A DNA stretch of 64,000 bases, from contig JANSLP010000007.1 of NCBI GenBank assembly GCA_029298735.1, positions 248,001 to 312,000 on the forward strand. The letters run 5' to 3'. Source of the stretch: Ophiostoma sp. CBS 140.51 (lineage: Eukaryota > Ascomycota > Sordariomycetes > Ophiostomatales > Ophiostomataceae). A program made the position numbers and the translations under genes. This document shows positions 45,125 to 56,200 of the stretch, in pieces (the stretch's first letter is position 1; the number at the start of each line of letters is the position of its first letter). The notes beneath the pieces are model-generated. The model ran no database searches, was not told the origin of the DNA, and saw only the letters and a list, made by a program, of their open reading frames with translations.

Positions 45125-45198
45125 TGATCGAACACGGGATCGAACCGCGGACCTGCGCCGTGTTAAGGCGCCGTCATAACCAACTAGACCATTCGACC
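45125..45198 (-). tRNA. tRNA-Val (anticodon AAC)
   Basis: 74 nt that fold fully: acceptor GGTCGAA/TTCGATC (one G-T), D arm GTC/GAC, anticodon stem GCGCC/GGCGC with loop TTAACAC (anticodon AAC), 5-nt variable loop, T arm CGCGG/CCGTG with loop TTCGATC, discriminator A. No intron. The internal A box and B box (GGTTCGATCC) are intact. Confidence 0.97.
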
Positions 45199-46616
45199 GA
45201 TGTTATTGGTTCAGGATGGAGGTATTCTGAAATAAGTATGAGACAAGCCAGTGGCCGCTAGTTCTGTCACTGTTCAATTCACTATTCACAAAATTTAAAT
45301 ACGGCGACCTTTTTTTTTAAACCCCCCCCCCCCCAAAAAAAAACCCAATGTAAATTAACTGCATGTTTCTTGGGTAGAATGTCTTTCAAAAATCAAAGAT
45401 GGTCTTTCATGATTTCTCTTTACAACGTGGCTGCCACGGGGTCTCGGGAAGATGCTTCACTTTCAGAAAAGATCAACAGCGTCTATTCTTTTGAAACCAG
45501 GAATGTAAGCCATGCCAGGGTCACAACGTGGAATCTGACGTTGCAGGCGGCCTGGCCCTTTTTCAACCGGAATTCTGGCTTGCTGCTCTTTCTTCGTCAG
45601 CTCCCTATACAATTGTTTCCTAATTTAGAGTTAAAAAGTAACTAGGGCCACGCGAGATGAAAGACTGTTTAGCTGTCATTGTTGGAATGGGGAGGTAGAC
45701 TATTGCATCCCCCATCCCTGTGAAGGGTCACTAAGAGATGTCTCTGATAACAAGTCCACTTACACGAATTGGCACTATGGCGTCCCTCGTGGCTTCTCCC
45801 TCCCCTTCCTCTTTTCCACTGTTGAAAGTTCTGTTGACTCTCTCTTTCTTTTTCTTTTCTCTCCCAGTCTTTCTGGTGGCTTATTCTCAATATTCTTTCT
45901 TTTTGACCCGTGCACCATTTGCATGGCCCGTCCCGTTTAAAGACAGAAGCCACAAAACAACAGCAATAAAAGTAAACCAGCCACGAATAATTCATAACTT
46001 TCCACTGCATCTTGATCTTCAACTCAAAATATCGTGCACCGTGAATTTATTACGGCCTCTTCTCGTCTGTTTATTTTGAGCGAACCGGCTTCCTGTCACA
46101 ACTCACTTTTCTCTCCCTTTCTTTCCAGTGAATGAGACCGGTGCTGGGCAGGCACAAAATATTTCCATTCTGGGGTATAAGTCAACTTTATTCCGCCCTA
46201 GCACAAGTCTTCTCCAGAATTATGCGACCATTTTCCTTACCTCCCATTCCTCTGCATCGCAACACTACTCGTAGGGCCTCACCTTGATACCTTTATTGAG
46301 AAAGCTTTCATATTTGAGTAGTGACCGGGCCGTAAACATCTCGTGATGGTCAACGGTAGACGCGTCGTAACGCCCCTTGCCGTTACAAGGCTTGATCGAT
46401 CAGAGTCCATGTCGGAACGAACGTGGTGCTCGTCAATGTCTATTTTGTCTTTTAAAAAGCATCTTCCACCACCCCTGCTTGTTTTTGTGTTTTCTTCTTC
46501 TTTTGTTCAACGACAGCCATCTTTGGCACTCCTTATATTATATTTATTTTCTGCTCTTCATTCATCACCTCTAGTCACTTATACCCTTTGTTGATTTTAA
46601 CGACCTGCTACCCAAC
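45199..46616. other. Intergenic region upstream of the WSC gene
   Basis: About 1.4 kb containing the homopolymer block at 45310-45344. The last 250 bp are T-rich, with an AT-rich TTATATTATATTTATT stretch about 65-85 bp before the WSC ATG that may serve as TATA. No gene is seen. Confidence 0.5.
45310..45344. repeat. Consecutive homopolymers T9-A3-C14-A9
   Basis: Four homopolymer runs stand directly next to each other, about 110 bp upstream of tRNA-Val. Run lengths in such sequence are prone to sequencing error. Confidence 0.85.
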
Positions 46617-49600
46617 ATGAAGACCACAGCCCTTGCTGCCTTGACCGGCCTTGTGTTGCCTCTGGTCAGCACGGTTGCCGCCCAGGGCTACTTTGGCGGC
46701 GATGAGTACGATGTGTGCGGCGACGATTACCAGTTCCGCTACATTGGGTGCTACGACGGCGAACTCATTAACGACGCCGGCTCGACCTTTGTGCTCAACA
46801 TTGGCACCTACATCCCCAGCGACCCGCAGCTCAACTACGCCAACCCGTTCCCCGGGTATGTGCCAAACACCAACTACAACAGTACCGTGGCGCCGTACTC
46901 GTGTGCCCAGGCGTGCCGCGGCTATGGCTATGGCTACTCGGCCATGGCATCCAACGAGTGCTACTGCAGCCCGCTGCCGCCGGCGAGTGATGCGACGGCG
47001 TCCAACACGTGCACGGAGCCCTGTTGGGGCGATGCCTCGCAGACGTGTGGTGGCGCACGGACGGGCGCAGACACTGTCGGTGCCGCCCAAGTGTATGGTG
47101 ATCCGTCGTTTGCGAGCCCCGTGTTTGTGGGCAGCAACATGGCGCCCGGCTCGCTGGACAGCTACTACCAGTACCTGGGCTGTTACTACCAGCCCAACTT
47201 TGGCCCTGGTGCGGCGCAGGGCAACGGCGTGATCAAGTCGTGCCAGGCGTCGTACACGGAGTGCTATACGCACTGCAGTGCCTATGGCTACCCGCTGGCC
47301 GCTGTTGAGTACTCGCCGAGCGGCACCCAAATGGCTCAGTGCAGGTAAGTGTCTCGAGCATACATGTTTACATGTCTGCATATCTTTCATGGTTAATGGG
47401 TAGATGCTGACACACTCTAGCCTCGAAGAACCTGTCTCGTGCCTCTGCGGCACATCCTTTGGCGAAGGCTCGTACCGTGTCGACGACACCAAGGCGCCAT
47501 ACGAGTCTCTCTGTGCCGTCGACTGTGCGACTGGGTAAGTCTCCTCTATCTCTCCTGGCTAAGCTACATCAACACTAACGACTGCAGCCTCGCCTGCGAT
47601 TCGACCACGCAGACTTGCTGCGGCAGCAACGACTACTACCCCGTCTACATCAACCCTGAGCTCACCGGCTGCTACCAGCCCCAGATTCCCGGTTATGGTG
47701 TTTTGTCCGGCTCCACCCTGACCGACTACACCTGTGCCGCTCCACCGGACTCGGACCTCATCGGCGGGCCCAAGGTCCTGCCCAACGGCGTCGAATACTT
47801 TGAAGGGAATGACTACATCAATACTGTTGTTGCCAACCACCCCGTCTTTGTCGTCAGCCCCGAGGACGCGCCCTACGACAACTACTACATTATTGGCTGC
47901 TGCTCCGATTGCTCGACGGGTGAAGTGTTTTCGTCGACGGGCAGCATTCGTGCTAGCTATGGCGCCGAGAATGGTTTGCACGTCTGCGCACAGCAGTGCG
48001 CCCCGCTCGGCTACCCGTACTTTGCCGTCGGCGGAGGCGGTGTGGACTGCTACTGTGGTACCACGCTGTCCAGCGCCGCCACGCCGCGCGACATGGCCGA
48101 GTGCAACCAGCCGTGTTACAGCAACAATGAGCAAAACTGCGGCGGTGCTCCCGGACCCGAACCCGGAATGAGTGTGCCCATTGTGTATGCGATCAAGGAC
48201 GTGTTTGAGGAGAGCGAGGTCTACTCTTCGCTGGTGTCGACGTTGGTGGCCACGCCGCTGCCGACGTACACCTGCACGGATGCGGTGTCGTCGTCTGCGT
48301 CGTCGAGTGCCTCATCGAGTGCGTTGTCTTCCAGTGCTTCTTCCAGCGCTTCTTCATCTTCCGCGTCATCTTCTGCTTCGTCCTCTGCCTCGTCCTCCAG
48401 CGCATCCTCCAGCGCATCCTCGTCTGCTTCTTCGAGTACTTCATCGTCTTCTGCCAGCTCTTCAGCGTCGTCCTCGGCATCTTCGTCTGCATCTTCGTCA
48501 TCGGCATCGTCGTCTAGCGCTTCTTCAAGTGCATCGTCTTCGTCTGTGTCATCTTCCTCAGCTTTATCGAGCGCTTCATCTTCTTCTGCTTCCTCGTCGT
48601 CTGCATCTTCCTCTAGCGCCTCCTCTTCTAGTGCCTCATCAAGTGCTTCGTCGTCTGCATCGTCGTCGCCTGTATCTTCCTCTAGCGCCTCCTCTTCTAG
48701 TGCCTCCTCAAGTGCTTCGTTCAGCCCAGCGTCATCCAGTGCATCTTCCTCAAGTGCTTCATCGTCAAGTGCCTCGTCATTGAGTGCTTCGTCTTCTGCG
48801 TCGTCGAGTGTTTCGAGCGCTTCGTCTTCTAGCGCATCATCTTCATCTGCTTCATCGTCCAGTGCTTCTTCAAGTGCCTCTTCGTCTGCAACATCGAGTG
48901 TGTCTTTGTCGAGTACTTCGTCAAGTGCTTCGTCAGGTGCTTCCTCTTCTAGCGCTTCTTCGTCTGCTTCTTCGTCGAGTGCCTCTTCTTCCAGTGTCTC
49001 CTCCAGCGCCTCTTCCAACGCTTCATCTTCCTCTGTCTCTTCCTTGAGTGCTTCCTCGAGTGCTTCGTCAAGTGCTTCCTCTTCTAGCGCTTCTTCGTCT
49101 GCTTCGTCGTCATCAGCTTCATCAAGCGCTTCGTCCAGCTCGGTCGCATCAAGTGTATCATCTTTTGCCTCATCTTCTGTCTCGTCAAGTGCTTCGAGCG
49201 CATCTTCTACCGGCTCCTCTTCCCCCGTGTTGTCCAGTGTCTCGTCGAGCGCCTCGAGTGCTTCTTCTTCTAGCGCTTCATCTTCCCCCGTGTCATCTAG
49301 CGCATCCTCCTCGGCCTCTTCCAGTGCTTCGTCATCTTCATCTGTCTCGTCGTCTTTGGATTATAACACCCAATCGAACGATGCTGTGTCGTCGTCCACT
49401 TCGAGTGCCTCGAGTGTTTCCTCTTTCAGCGCTTCATCTTCGGCCATCTCACCCTCCGCCTCATCTTCTGCTTCTGCATCTGTCTCTTTCTCGTCACCTT
49501 CAGAGTCTTGCAGCGAGGAGATTAGCTCTAGCGTGTTCTCTTCGGCTTCGTCGTCTTCATTCTCGTCGGTGTCATCCGTGCCGCCTGCGTCGTCATCAGC

Positions 49601-50174
49601 CTCGTCCGCGTCTGCTTCGTCTGCGTCTGCCTCCTCGTCTTCGGCGGGCAACACCCAGTCGAATGATGCTGGAGCGACCTCGTCTTCAAGTGCTTCATCG
49701 AGTGCTTCATCGAGTGCATCGCCCTCCTCGGTTTCTTCCAGTGGCAGCTCTAACTTCATGTCTAGCTCGGCCTCATCTGCTTCTGCTTCGTCTGCTTCTT
49801 CCATTTCCAAGTCGTCTGCATTTTCGTCCTCTGCCTCATCCGCCTCAACATCGTCTGCTTCTTCATCTTCGGGAGCCAACACTCAATCGAACGATGCTGG
49901 AGCGACGTCCACCTCATCCACCTCGTCTGGCTCATCGTCGAGAGCTTCGTCTGGCAGTTCTTCCACAATCACGTCGTCTGCCACCATGCTATCCACGTCG
50001 ACCAAGACCACCACGGCGTCCACGTCACCCAATACCAACCACCCCACCCATGGCACGCTGACGTTGCCTGCTGGCCTGTACTTTTTGGACGACCCGCGGT
50101 TCCCGGCGACGGAATATGTGTGCAAGATAGTGACTCGCTCGTGGCTTCCTGGCGCGACGACGCTTCTTCCGTAG
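46617..50174 (+). CDS. WSC-domain cell-wall protein with long Ser/Ala-rich stalk
   Basis: Exons are 46617-47344, 47421-47534 and 47588-50174, with introns of 76 and 53 nt, giving 1142 residues. Signal peptide residues 1-22 (LAALTGLVLPLVSTVAAQ). Three cysteine-rich WSC-type modules follow: about residues 41-135 (YIGCYDGEL...CTEPCWGDASQTCGG), 190-320 (YLGCYYQPN...CLCGTSFG, spanning both introns) and 375-480 (YIIGCCSDCS...CNQPCYSNNEQNCGG). WSC modules bind cell-wall glucan or other carbohydrate. Residues about 513-1090 are nearly all Ser and Ala (SSASSS units), probably a heavily O-mannosylated rod, with NTQSNDA recurring three times. The chain ends TLTLPAGLYFLDDPRF...WLPGATTLLP. I see no transmembrane helix or GPI signal, unlike Wsc1-type sensors, so it is likely secreted or wall-bound rather than a signalling sensor. 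Confidence 0.92.
48285..50030 (+). repeat. Serine/alanine-codon low-complexity repeat (coding)
   Basis: About 580 codons of mostly TCN/AGY (Ser) and GCN (Ala), degenerate at DNA level but monotonous in protein. It includes three NTQSNDA copies at 49365-49385, 49650-49670 and 49878-49898. It creates long acidic open frames on the opposite strand that are artefacts. Confidence 0.9.
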
Positions 50175-50530
50175 GGGGGATCAAGACTTCAAGTCTCTCT
50201 CTGTTTCCTAAATGTTAATGGGTGATCGAATGGTAATGAAATGGAGATAATCAGATTGGCGTTGGTGGTATCTGTGTAATTTCTTTTCATTCGTTCCATC
50301 GTCAAAACGCGATGGCCCTTTTTCAATTCAACAATATGCTGGTTCTATATGACGCTTTCTAGGGCTTATTTTGCCCGTTTCCTAAGGCCTGACGTGTAAG
50401 CAACAATGCAACCATCTCAGCTCAGCGTAATTGGTGGACCTACCACTTCCAAAGCAATAAATGATAAACGTACCTATTTCTTTCTATTGTCCCCGCTCCA
50501 GCTCTTTCATTCTCGCCTCACCATCTTCTT
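50175..50530. other. Convergent intergenic region
   Basis: About 356 bp between the stop codons of the WSC and thioesterase genes. Nothing recognised beyond AT-rich 3' DNA. Confidence 0.5.
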
Positions 50531-51339
50531 CTACAGCTCCGTCTTGCCAGAGCCGCTCGGCGGCAGCACCTTGTGCAAAAACGCCTCGACATCGTCCAGC
50601 TCCTCCGGCACGGCCGTGTGCGGCATCTGGTACTCCTTCCACTCGACGGGGTAGCCCAGGCTCAACAGCTTATCCTTGGACATGCGGCCCAGCTGGAAGG
50701 GCAGCACAGGGTCGACAGTGCCGTGGCACAGCAGGATGGGTGTTTGGGCGTTGACGTTGATGGCGGGTGCCTTGGGCAGGTACGTGGACTCGAGCTTGAG
50801 GGTGAGGGGCAGGTACGTGGACATGCCGACGATGCCGGCCAGCTTGACCAAGCTCGTCAGACCCGAAAAGAGGGCGACGGCGCCGCCCTGCGAGAAGCCG
50901 CCGAGGACAATGCGGTCGGCGGGGATGCCGTTGTCGACTTCCTGCTGGACGAGCTGGCGGAAGTAGTCGCGGCTGTCGAGCATGCCGGCCTCGTCCTCGT
51001 TTTCACGGAGCAAGTCGGCCGAGCCACCAAGGGAGGCCTATCGTCGTTAGCGAAGATTCTGATATGGAGGGGGTATGGGCACACACGCACCCTCGGGGTC
51101 TTTGCAAGACTTACAATGTCGTACCAGCCCGGCATCTTGTAGCCCATGTTGACAGTAATAGGGATAGTGGGCGCGTGCGGGAGCACAAACTTGACTTCAT
51201 CGAGACGCTGGCGGCGGCGCCAGTTCTCCACGGCCGAGGCCCAGCCGTGGCCCGAGTCGCCGAGGCCGTGCGCAAAGATGACTGTCGCCGTGTGCCGCGG
51301 GCCCGCCGCGGGGAAAACAAGTGGGGCCAACCGGGACAT
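50531..51339 (-). CDS. APT1: Acyl-protein thioesterase 1 (alpha/beta hydrolase)
   Basis: Exon 1 is 51339-51115 and exon 2 is 51037-50531, with a 77-nt phase-0 intron, giving 243 residues. The start MSRLAPLVFPAAG is the usual one for the family. IFAHGLGDSGHGW carries the oxyanion-hole loop, and the splice joins MPGWYDI to ASLGGSAD. The catalytic triad is visible: Ser124 in GGFSQGGAVAL, Asp184 in HGTVDPVLPF and His215 in QMPHTAVPEELDD. The enzyme removes palmitate from S-acylated proteins (for example Ras and G-alpha subunits) and has lysophospholipase activity. It is cytosolic or membrane-associated. Length matches the family (about 230-245). Divergent from the FAR1-like gene. Confidence 0.96.
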
Positions 51340-51837
51340 TGTGTGGTGGGGGTGAGATGAGTGAGGGTGTAAACGAAGGGAAATTGTGAAGTGAGATTTG
51401 AAGATAATGAATGTTTTCAATTAAACGTCACAATCTGGAAAGAGCCCTTCACAATCGCGGCTTCCGTATGGCGTCTTAAGCTCTGTACATACATCCGAAG
51501 CCCCACCTTGGTCCGCCCCAGAACACCAACAGCTTGTCCCGCCTGCCGTTTAAAGCTCGAGTGGATCCCTTACCTAAATAGTGACTAAGCCGTCAAGATA
51601 CCTGCCACCTCATTTTATCGGCTATCAAACAGCCTGAAGCGCGTGGAATCTCTAATGGGACTCCCCCTTCCGCCTTCCGCCTGCCCTCCACAAATCCGAC
51701 CTCCGTCCTCCCATCTCGAATTCGACGACGCGACAACCGCCCTACTGTGCGCGACGGCTGCCTCCCACTTTTTTAACGGGGCCCGAAAACAAGGAATTAC
51801 ACGGGCGCCGCCACAAAAGCATGCGACAGCGGCCAAG
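51340..51837. promoter_or_regulatory. Divergent promoter region APT1 / FAR1-like gene
   Basis: 498 bp shared upstream DNA. An in-frame upstream ATG at 51655 would extend the FAR1-like protein by 61 residues, but that stretch reads like leader rather than conserved protein. Confidence 0.5.
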
Positions 51838-52725
51838 ATGAGCTCCGCCGCCGCCAAACCCGCCGCCTCGACGTCGGTCATCCCCGTTCCTGTAACCCCA
51901 GGTCAAAATCAAAATGTAGGCCCAAGTAGCTTAACCGCCGATGCCGACGCCGACGACTCCTTTGCGGCCGACAACACACCCACACAAACCGCGCCGCCCA
52001 TGGCCGCCACACAAGTCTACCCGGATGGCTTCCCCGGTTTCGGCCCCGAAGTGCTCCCGCCCGAATCCGTCTACCACTCCCGCGACGATGCCTACAAGGC
52101 CATCAACGCGTCTGCCGCCGTCCACGGCTACGCCTTTATCACATCCCGCTCCTTCCAAACATCGGGCGGGCTCACAACGGCCATGTACTCGTGCGACCGC
52201 TCGGGACGTGGGCGCGACCCAAATCGCGTTATGAAGCGCCAGCGTGCGGCTTCGCGACGCACCGACTGCCACTTCTCGGTGTACGTGAAAGAACGCCGCG
52301 ACGGCCTGTGGCAGGTTAGGCACCGCGCAGGCGCGCAGTTCTCGATCCACAACCACGCGCCGAGCGAAGACGTCTTTGCGCACCGTGTGCACCGGTCGCT
52401 GGATGCGGACCAAAAAGACACAATCGACGTCCTGCTCCAAATGGAGATGAAGATGAAGCAGATTGTTACGTTCCTGCGACTCAAGTACCGCAAGCAGGTC
52501 AGCGCCCGCGACGTGTCCAACTACATTGCGAGCGCGCGGCGCAACAAGCTGGCCGCACAGCCGCAGAACCCGGACCTGACGGCGGCGGCTGCCAAAGAGC
52601 AGGCGTCGCTGGAACAGCAGACGATCGACCAGGAGAAGGAGGACCTGCTGCTCGAAGAAGAGCTCAGGGAACAGCTCGGCAAGGAGCTGCAGCAGACCGC
52701 CGGCGGGACCGATTTCTTCGGGTAA
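51838..52725 (+). CDS. FAR1-like zinc-finger DNA-binding protein, transposase-derived
   Basis: A single exon of 295 residues from the ATG at 51838 (MSSAAAKPAAS); an alternative in-frame ATG at 51655 is less likely. Residues about 80-175 form a FAR1/WRKY-GCM1-type zinc finger: SRDDAYKAINASAAVHGYAF, MYSCDRSG, RRTDCHFSVYV, WQVRHRAGAQ and IHNHAPS. The likely ligands are Cys119, Cys144, His171 and His173 (C-x24-C-x26-H-x-H). Next comes a short helical segment (QMEMKMKQIVTFLRLKYRKQVSARDVSNYIA) like the one between the finger and the catalytic core of Mutator-like transposases. The protein then ends in a Gln/Glu-rich coiled coil (SLEQQTIDQEKEDLLLEEEL), with no DDE core. It is thus a DNA-binding half without a transposase. 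Plant FHY3/FAR1 is the known precedent for domestication as a transcription factor; the role here is inferred. Confidence 0.85.
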   Translation: MSSAAAKPAASTSVIPVPVTPGQNQNVGPSSLTADADADDSFAADNTPTQTAPPMAATQVYPDGFPGFGPEVLPPESVYHSRDDAYKAINASAAVHGYAFITSRSFQTSGGLTTAMYSCDRSGRGRDPNRVMKRQRAASRRTDCHFSVYVKERRDGLWQVRHRAGAQFSIHNHAPSEDVFAHRVHRSLDADQKDTIDVLLQMEMKMKQIVTFLRLKYRKQVSARDVSNYIASARRNKLAAQPQNPDLTAAAAKEQASLEQQTIDQEKEDLLLEEELREQLGKELQQTAGGTDFFG

Positions 52726-53130
52726 GGTAGGCGTAAGGATGTGATGATTTTGGAGAAGGCGTACGAGTAAGACGTATAATGATGGTGTTTGTCTTTTTGT
52801 TTTCTTATTGCCATTTTTGGCTGGCTCGGTGAAAGCCACGATGCATGTTCTGTTTTGTCCCGTTTTATTTTGTTGTATGTTATCCCTGTTCGATTACTGT
52901 ATACCCGTTGGTCGGCGGCTGCCTCACAGCCACGTCGTGTTTATTGAATTTGCATCTTTTCATGGGAATTGATCCATTTGTGTGCAAGGTACAATCATGT
53001 GATGTAACAATGTCTACAAATAATTTCTTGCGTCTTTTTTCAAAAAAAAAAGAAAGATACCCGTACAAGAGTGTCGTAGTCAAAGACAAAAAATAGCTCT
53101 TTGAGCTCCAAAAAAAGTCAAAAAATGAAA
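52726..53130. other. Intergenic region
   Basis: The 3' DNA of the FAR1-like gene and downstream flank of tRNA-Ile. T- and A-rich; no other gene is seen. Confidence 0.5.
53110..53125 (-). terminator. RNA polymerase III terminators of tRNA-Ile
   Basis: Minus-strand T6 and T7 runs follow the tRNA 3' end within 20 bp. Confidence 0.8.
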
Positions 53131-53224
53131 TGGTCCCGGAGGGGCTCGAACCCTCGACTTTCGCATTGGATTTTCTTTGCAGGAAATATTAGTACGATGC
53201 GCTAACCAACTGCACCACGGAACC
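53131..53224 (-). tRNA. tRNA-Ile (anticodon AAT) with 20-nt intron
   Basis: The 94-nt gene folds after removal of a 20-nt intron (53167-53186) at the canonical position after nucleotide 37. Acceptor GGTTCCG/CGGGACC, D arm GTGC/GCGC, anticodon stem TCGTA/TGCGA with spliced loop CTAATAA (anticodon AAT), T arm GAGGG/CCCTC with loop TTCGAGC, discriminator A. It decodes AUU and, with inosine, AUC. Confidence 0.96.
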
Positions 53225-56200
53225 GCTCGAATTGGCGGAATCAGGGCCTGATGATCGAAGACGGCGCTTCCAGGAGCTTATGAGAACGAGTGGTGCATCG
53301 GGGATAAGACGTGCAAAGAAAGAACAAAGGCAGGAGCAGACGGCGACGGCTGTGACGACTTCACCGGGCAGGATGGGAAGGAACGACAGTCTCTTTAATA
53401 TTGAAGGGCCAGGGCAGATATAACGGCCTGGGTAGAATACAAGGTCATTTGCGCGAGAGACGTAAAACGAGGTGAAGTTTTTGCTATAATGTGAATGAAA
53501 ACCTGCGATTAAATGAAAAGCCCAAAAAAGTGAAAGGATTTCATTCGTAAAGGGGCAAGTAAATAAAAATATACTGTAAGAGAAGGTCAACCATACATTT
53601 GCAGATAAATCAAATAAAGGAATACGAACCTCGCCATACAAGACAAAATTGCCAAGTGAGGCAGGGATTCACATCTAATTGGCAGCCATGCTATAATTGG
53701 AGAGCGGAACGACCGAGAGACTTTGCCTCCACCTCGTCTCTCCTCCTTATCCTGGACATGTTGAGGATCTAGGGGTAAGATTCTGTAGACTCTGTATACT
53801 GTATTGATTTTGTTCCGGTTGGCTCTATCTTCTCGCCGTCACCCAGGTGAATAAGTCAGCAAGGCCACAGCGAGGCCAACAGCATCGATAGGGCAAATAT
53901 GTTGTCTTGGCTGCCGACCGTTTAAATCACGCTTGTTCATGTCTGATTTATGCGCCCATTATGTCTTTTTCTTCACAAGTTTGTCTCTACTCTTCTGATT
54001 CTATCTGTCTCTTTTGTCTCTTTTGTCTCTCCTCTCCTCTGTCTCAGTTCGTTGACAGTCCTGGTGATCTCTACAACCAGGTTGGCAGTCTCTTTAGCGT
54101 GCTTGTGTTTGTCTCTCTGTCTCTGGTGTCTCTGTGGCCTCTTTGTGTCACTCTTGTCTCTGTGGTGAGACCTGCCCAGCACGGCGTAAACTCGGTGCGT
54201 CCATGTGTCCATATCCATGCGTCCATGCGGCTCCATTGTGTTGTTGGTGTACTTGCATTGTCCATGCGGCTGCTAAAGTATTCCAGCTCCTGCTCCCCCA
54301 GTGTTCCTGACAATGTTCCTGACGCACCTCCCGATCCTTGGAGGCCCTCCAACTCGGTTCTCGTTGTGCACTATTGGCGGTTTCCCCTTTTCTAGTGATC
54401 TCAACACATCCTTACTCTTTGTACTGTTTTCATTCCTTGTATTTTCTGTATTTTCTGCACAACTCTGTCCCCGCCTCTTCTTGCCTTGTTTCGTCCTTCT
54501 TATTTCTACGTTTTCCCTCCCCTTGCTGGACATGCACTTCTACCCTTGAACGGACTGTCCTATTTTCCATGCTCGTTTTGTACGACCCTGATCGAGGGGA
54601 AATAAGAGATGGTCAGTAGTATCTGCTTATATGTGTACCACCACACTCATTAAACAGGCGTACACGAGAAGAAAACAGAAAGAAAAGCAGCAAGGACAGG
54701 GCATTTACAGAGCCTGTTACTGGTAATGTTTGCTTTTCGTCTTAACACTCCAGTCTTATTACTCTCTTTCTAGTGTTGTTCTCATAAATCTCCTATAATT
54801 TTATTCTCCTTCTAGCCTATCCTATCTCTCATCGTCTACGATGTTTCCCTTTCTACACCCCCGTCTTGTTCTACCCATACCCCCCTTTCTCTCCTCCTGT
54901 GCTTCGTTACCTCAAATGTGCCCTCACGGCCGAGGGCTTTTCCTCCTTTGATGTGCTCCTTTTTCTTCTTCTGCGTCCTGGTCTCGTCCACTCAAGACTT
55001 GTTCTTGATCCTATTTGGTTCCCTCATTCCCGTTTTGTTCCTTTCTGCACTCTTTTGCCATTTTTGTGCGAGCGATGAGCGAAGTGGGAGCGAGGTGCTC
55101 TGTACCGGCCTCTCTATTTGAAATGAGGGCGGATGCGGCTGGCCGAGTCGCCTCTGTGTTCGCACGAGAGCCGGCATTGTTGTGCGTCAATTGCGATTCC
55201 TATTTGTTTACAACCACTACTATCAATAAACAAATGTCAAATCAACAGCCATTGACAAAACAAAGCTAGGCAGGAGTTAAAAAGACGAAACACAAGAAAA
55301 CTGTTCATATCGACTAGTCCTTGGACTGTGAAGAACTGAATAAAAGGAAACAAAATACTCGGAAACTGCACAACGGCCTGTGTTACCAGACCATTTCCCA
55401 TCTGTGTAACGTACTCCCTTGCCCTGCAATCCATTAACTCTCCTCTTATTTTCTTCGTTTCTCTCCTGCCCCTGGACATCTCTGCAGCAGTGTTCCTGGC
55501 TAACAGCGAGGAGTCAGTATGTACAGTGCAGAAAGCAGAAAGTACCAAGACGGCCACCCATCTCTCTTAAAACTGCAGGCATTGTCGTCTTATTAGTGAT
55601 CCCAACTACCACCCACCCCTGTATGCACATCCAGACCTCGGAATGCTGGCAAGCGAACCCTGACGTGGTACAGGAACGACAAAACACTGGAACACCACTT
55701 TTCCCCTACATTTCTTTACCCTTTTCTCAAGATTTTGTGTTCACCGCTGCGTGGCACAGATAAGAGCCAAACGATGCAGCCAAGAGAGACAAGAGACGAG
55801 GAACGAGAACAATGGCCCCAGGAATACTTCCAATATCCCCAGAACCCAAAGAAACGAAAACGAATCCACCACCTCCACTCCCTATTTTGTCGAAAAAAGG
55901 CGAGAAGCAAAAAAGGGCGTCAAAGACCATTGTTTTTGCTGCCTATCAACATTGTTTAATCTGATAGCAGCCAAGAGTACCAAGAGGTCCAAGAGAATCA
56001 AGAGAATCAAGAGAATCAAAAGATAGAGTCTGTAGAGACACAGGCGGGGCTGATTCACTATCGCTCGCTCCCCCTGATTAAACGTGCAGATGCAGAGATG
56101 CAGACTAGACTCCGGATTTCTCGACATGTATCTACGATATGTATGTGTATGGGTATGCTATTTATGCTGTTCCTGTCTGTCTCTGTTGCACTATCTGTAG

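Noticed and set aside
45370..45645. 91-codon plus-strand frame upstream of the WSC gene
   Set aside because: No signal peptide, domain or splice context; an isolated short frame in AT-rich DNA.
48221..49018. 265-codon minus-strand frame, almost all Glu/Asp/Ala/Leu
   Set aside because: It is the reverse complement of the Ser/Ala codon repeat of the WSC protein; the composition is forced by the repeat.
51655..51837. Upstream in-frame extension of the FAR1-like protein
   Set aside because: Residues it would add look like translated leader; the ATG at 51838 starts a typical Ala/Ser-rich N-terminus. Orthologs could reverse this choice.
53189..53641. 150-codon minus-strand frame with hydrophobic stretches
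   Set aside because: It overlaps tRNA-Ile and begins in AT-rich DNA; no similarity recognised.
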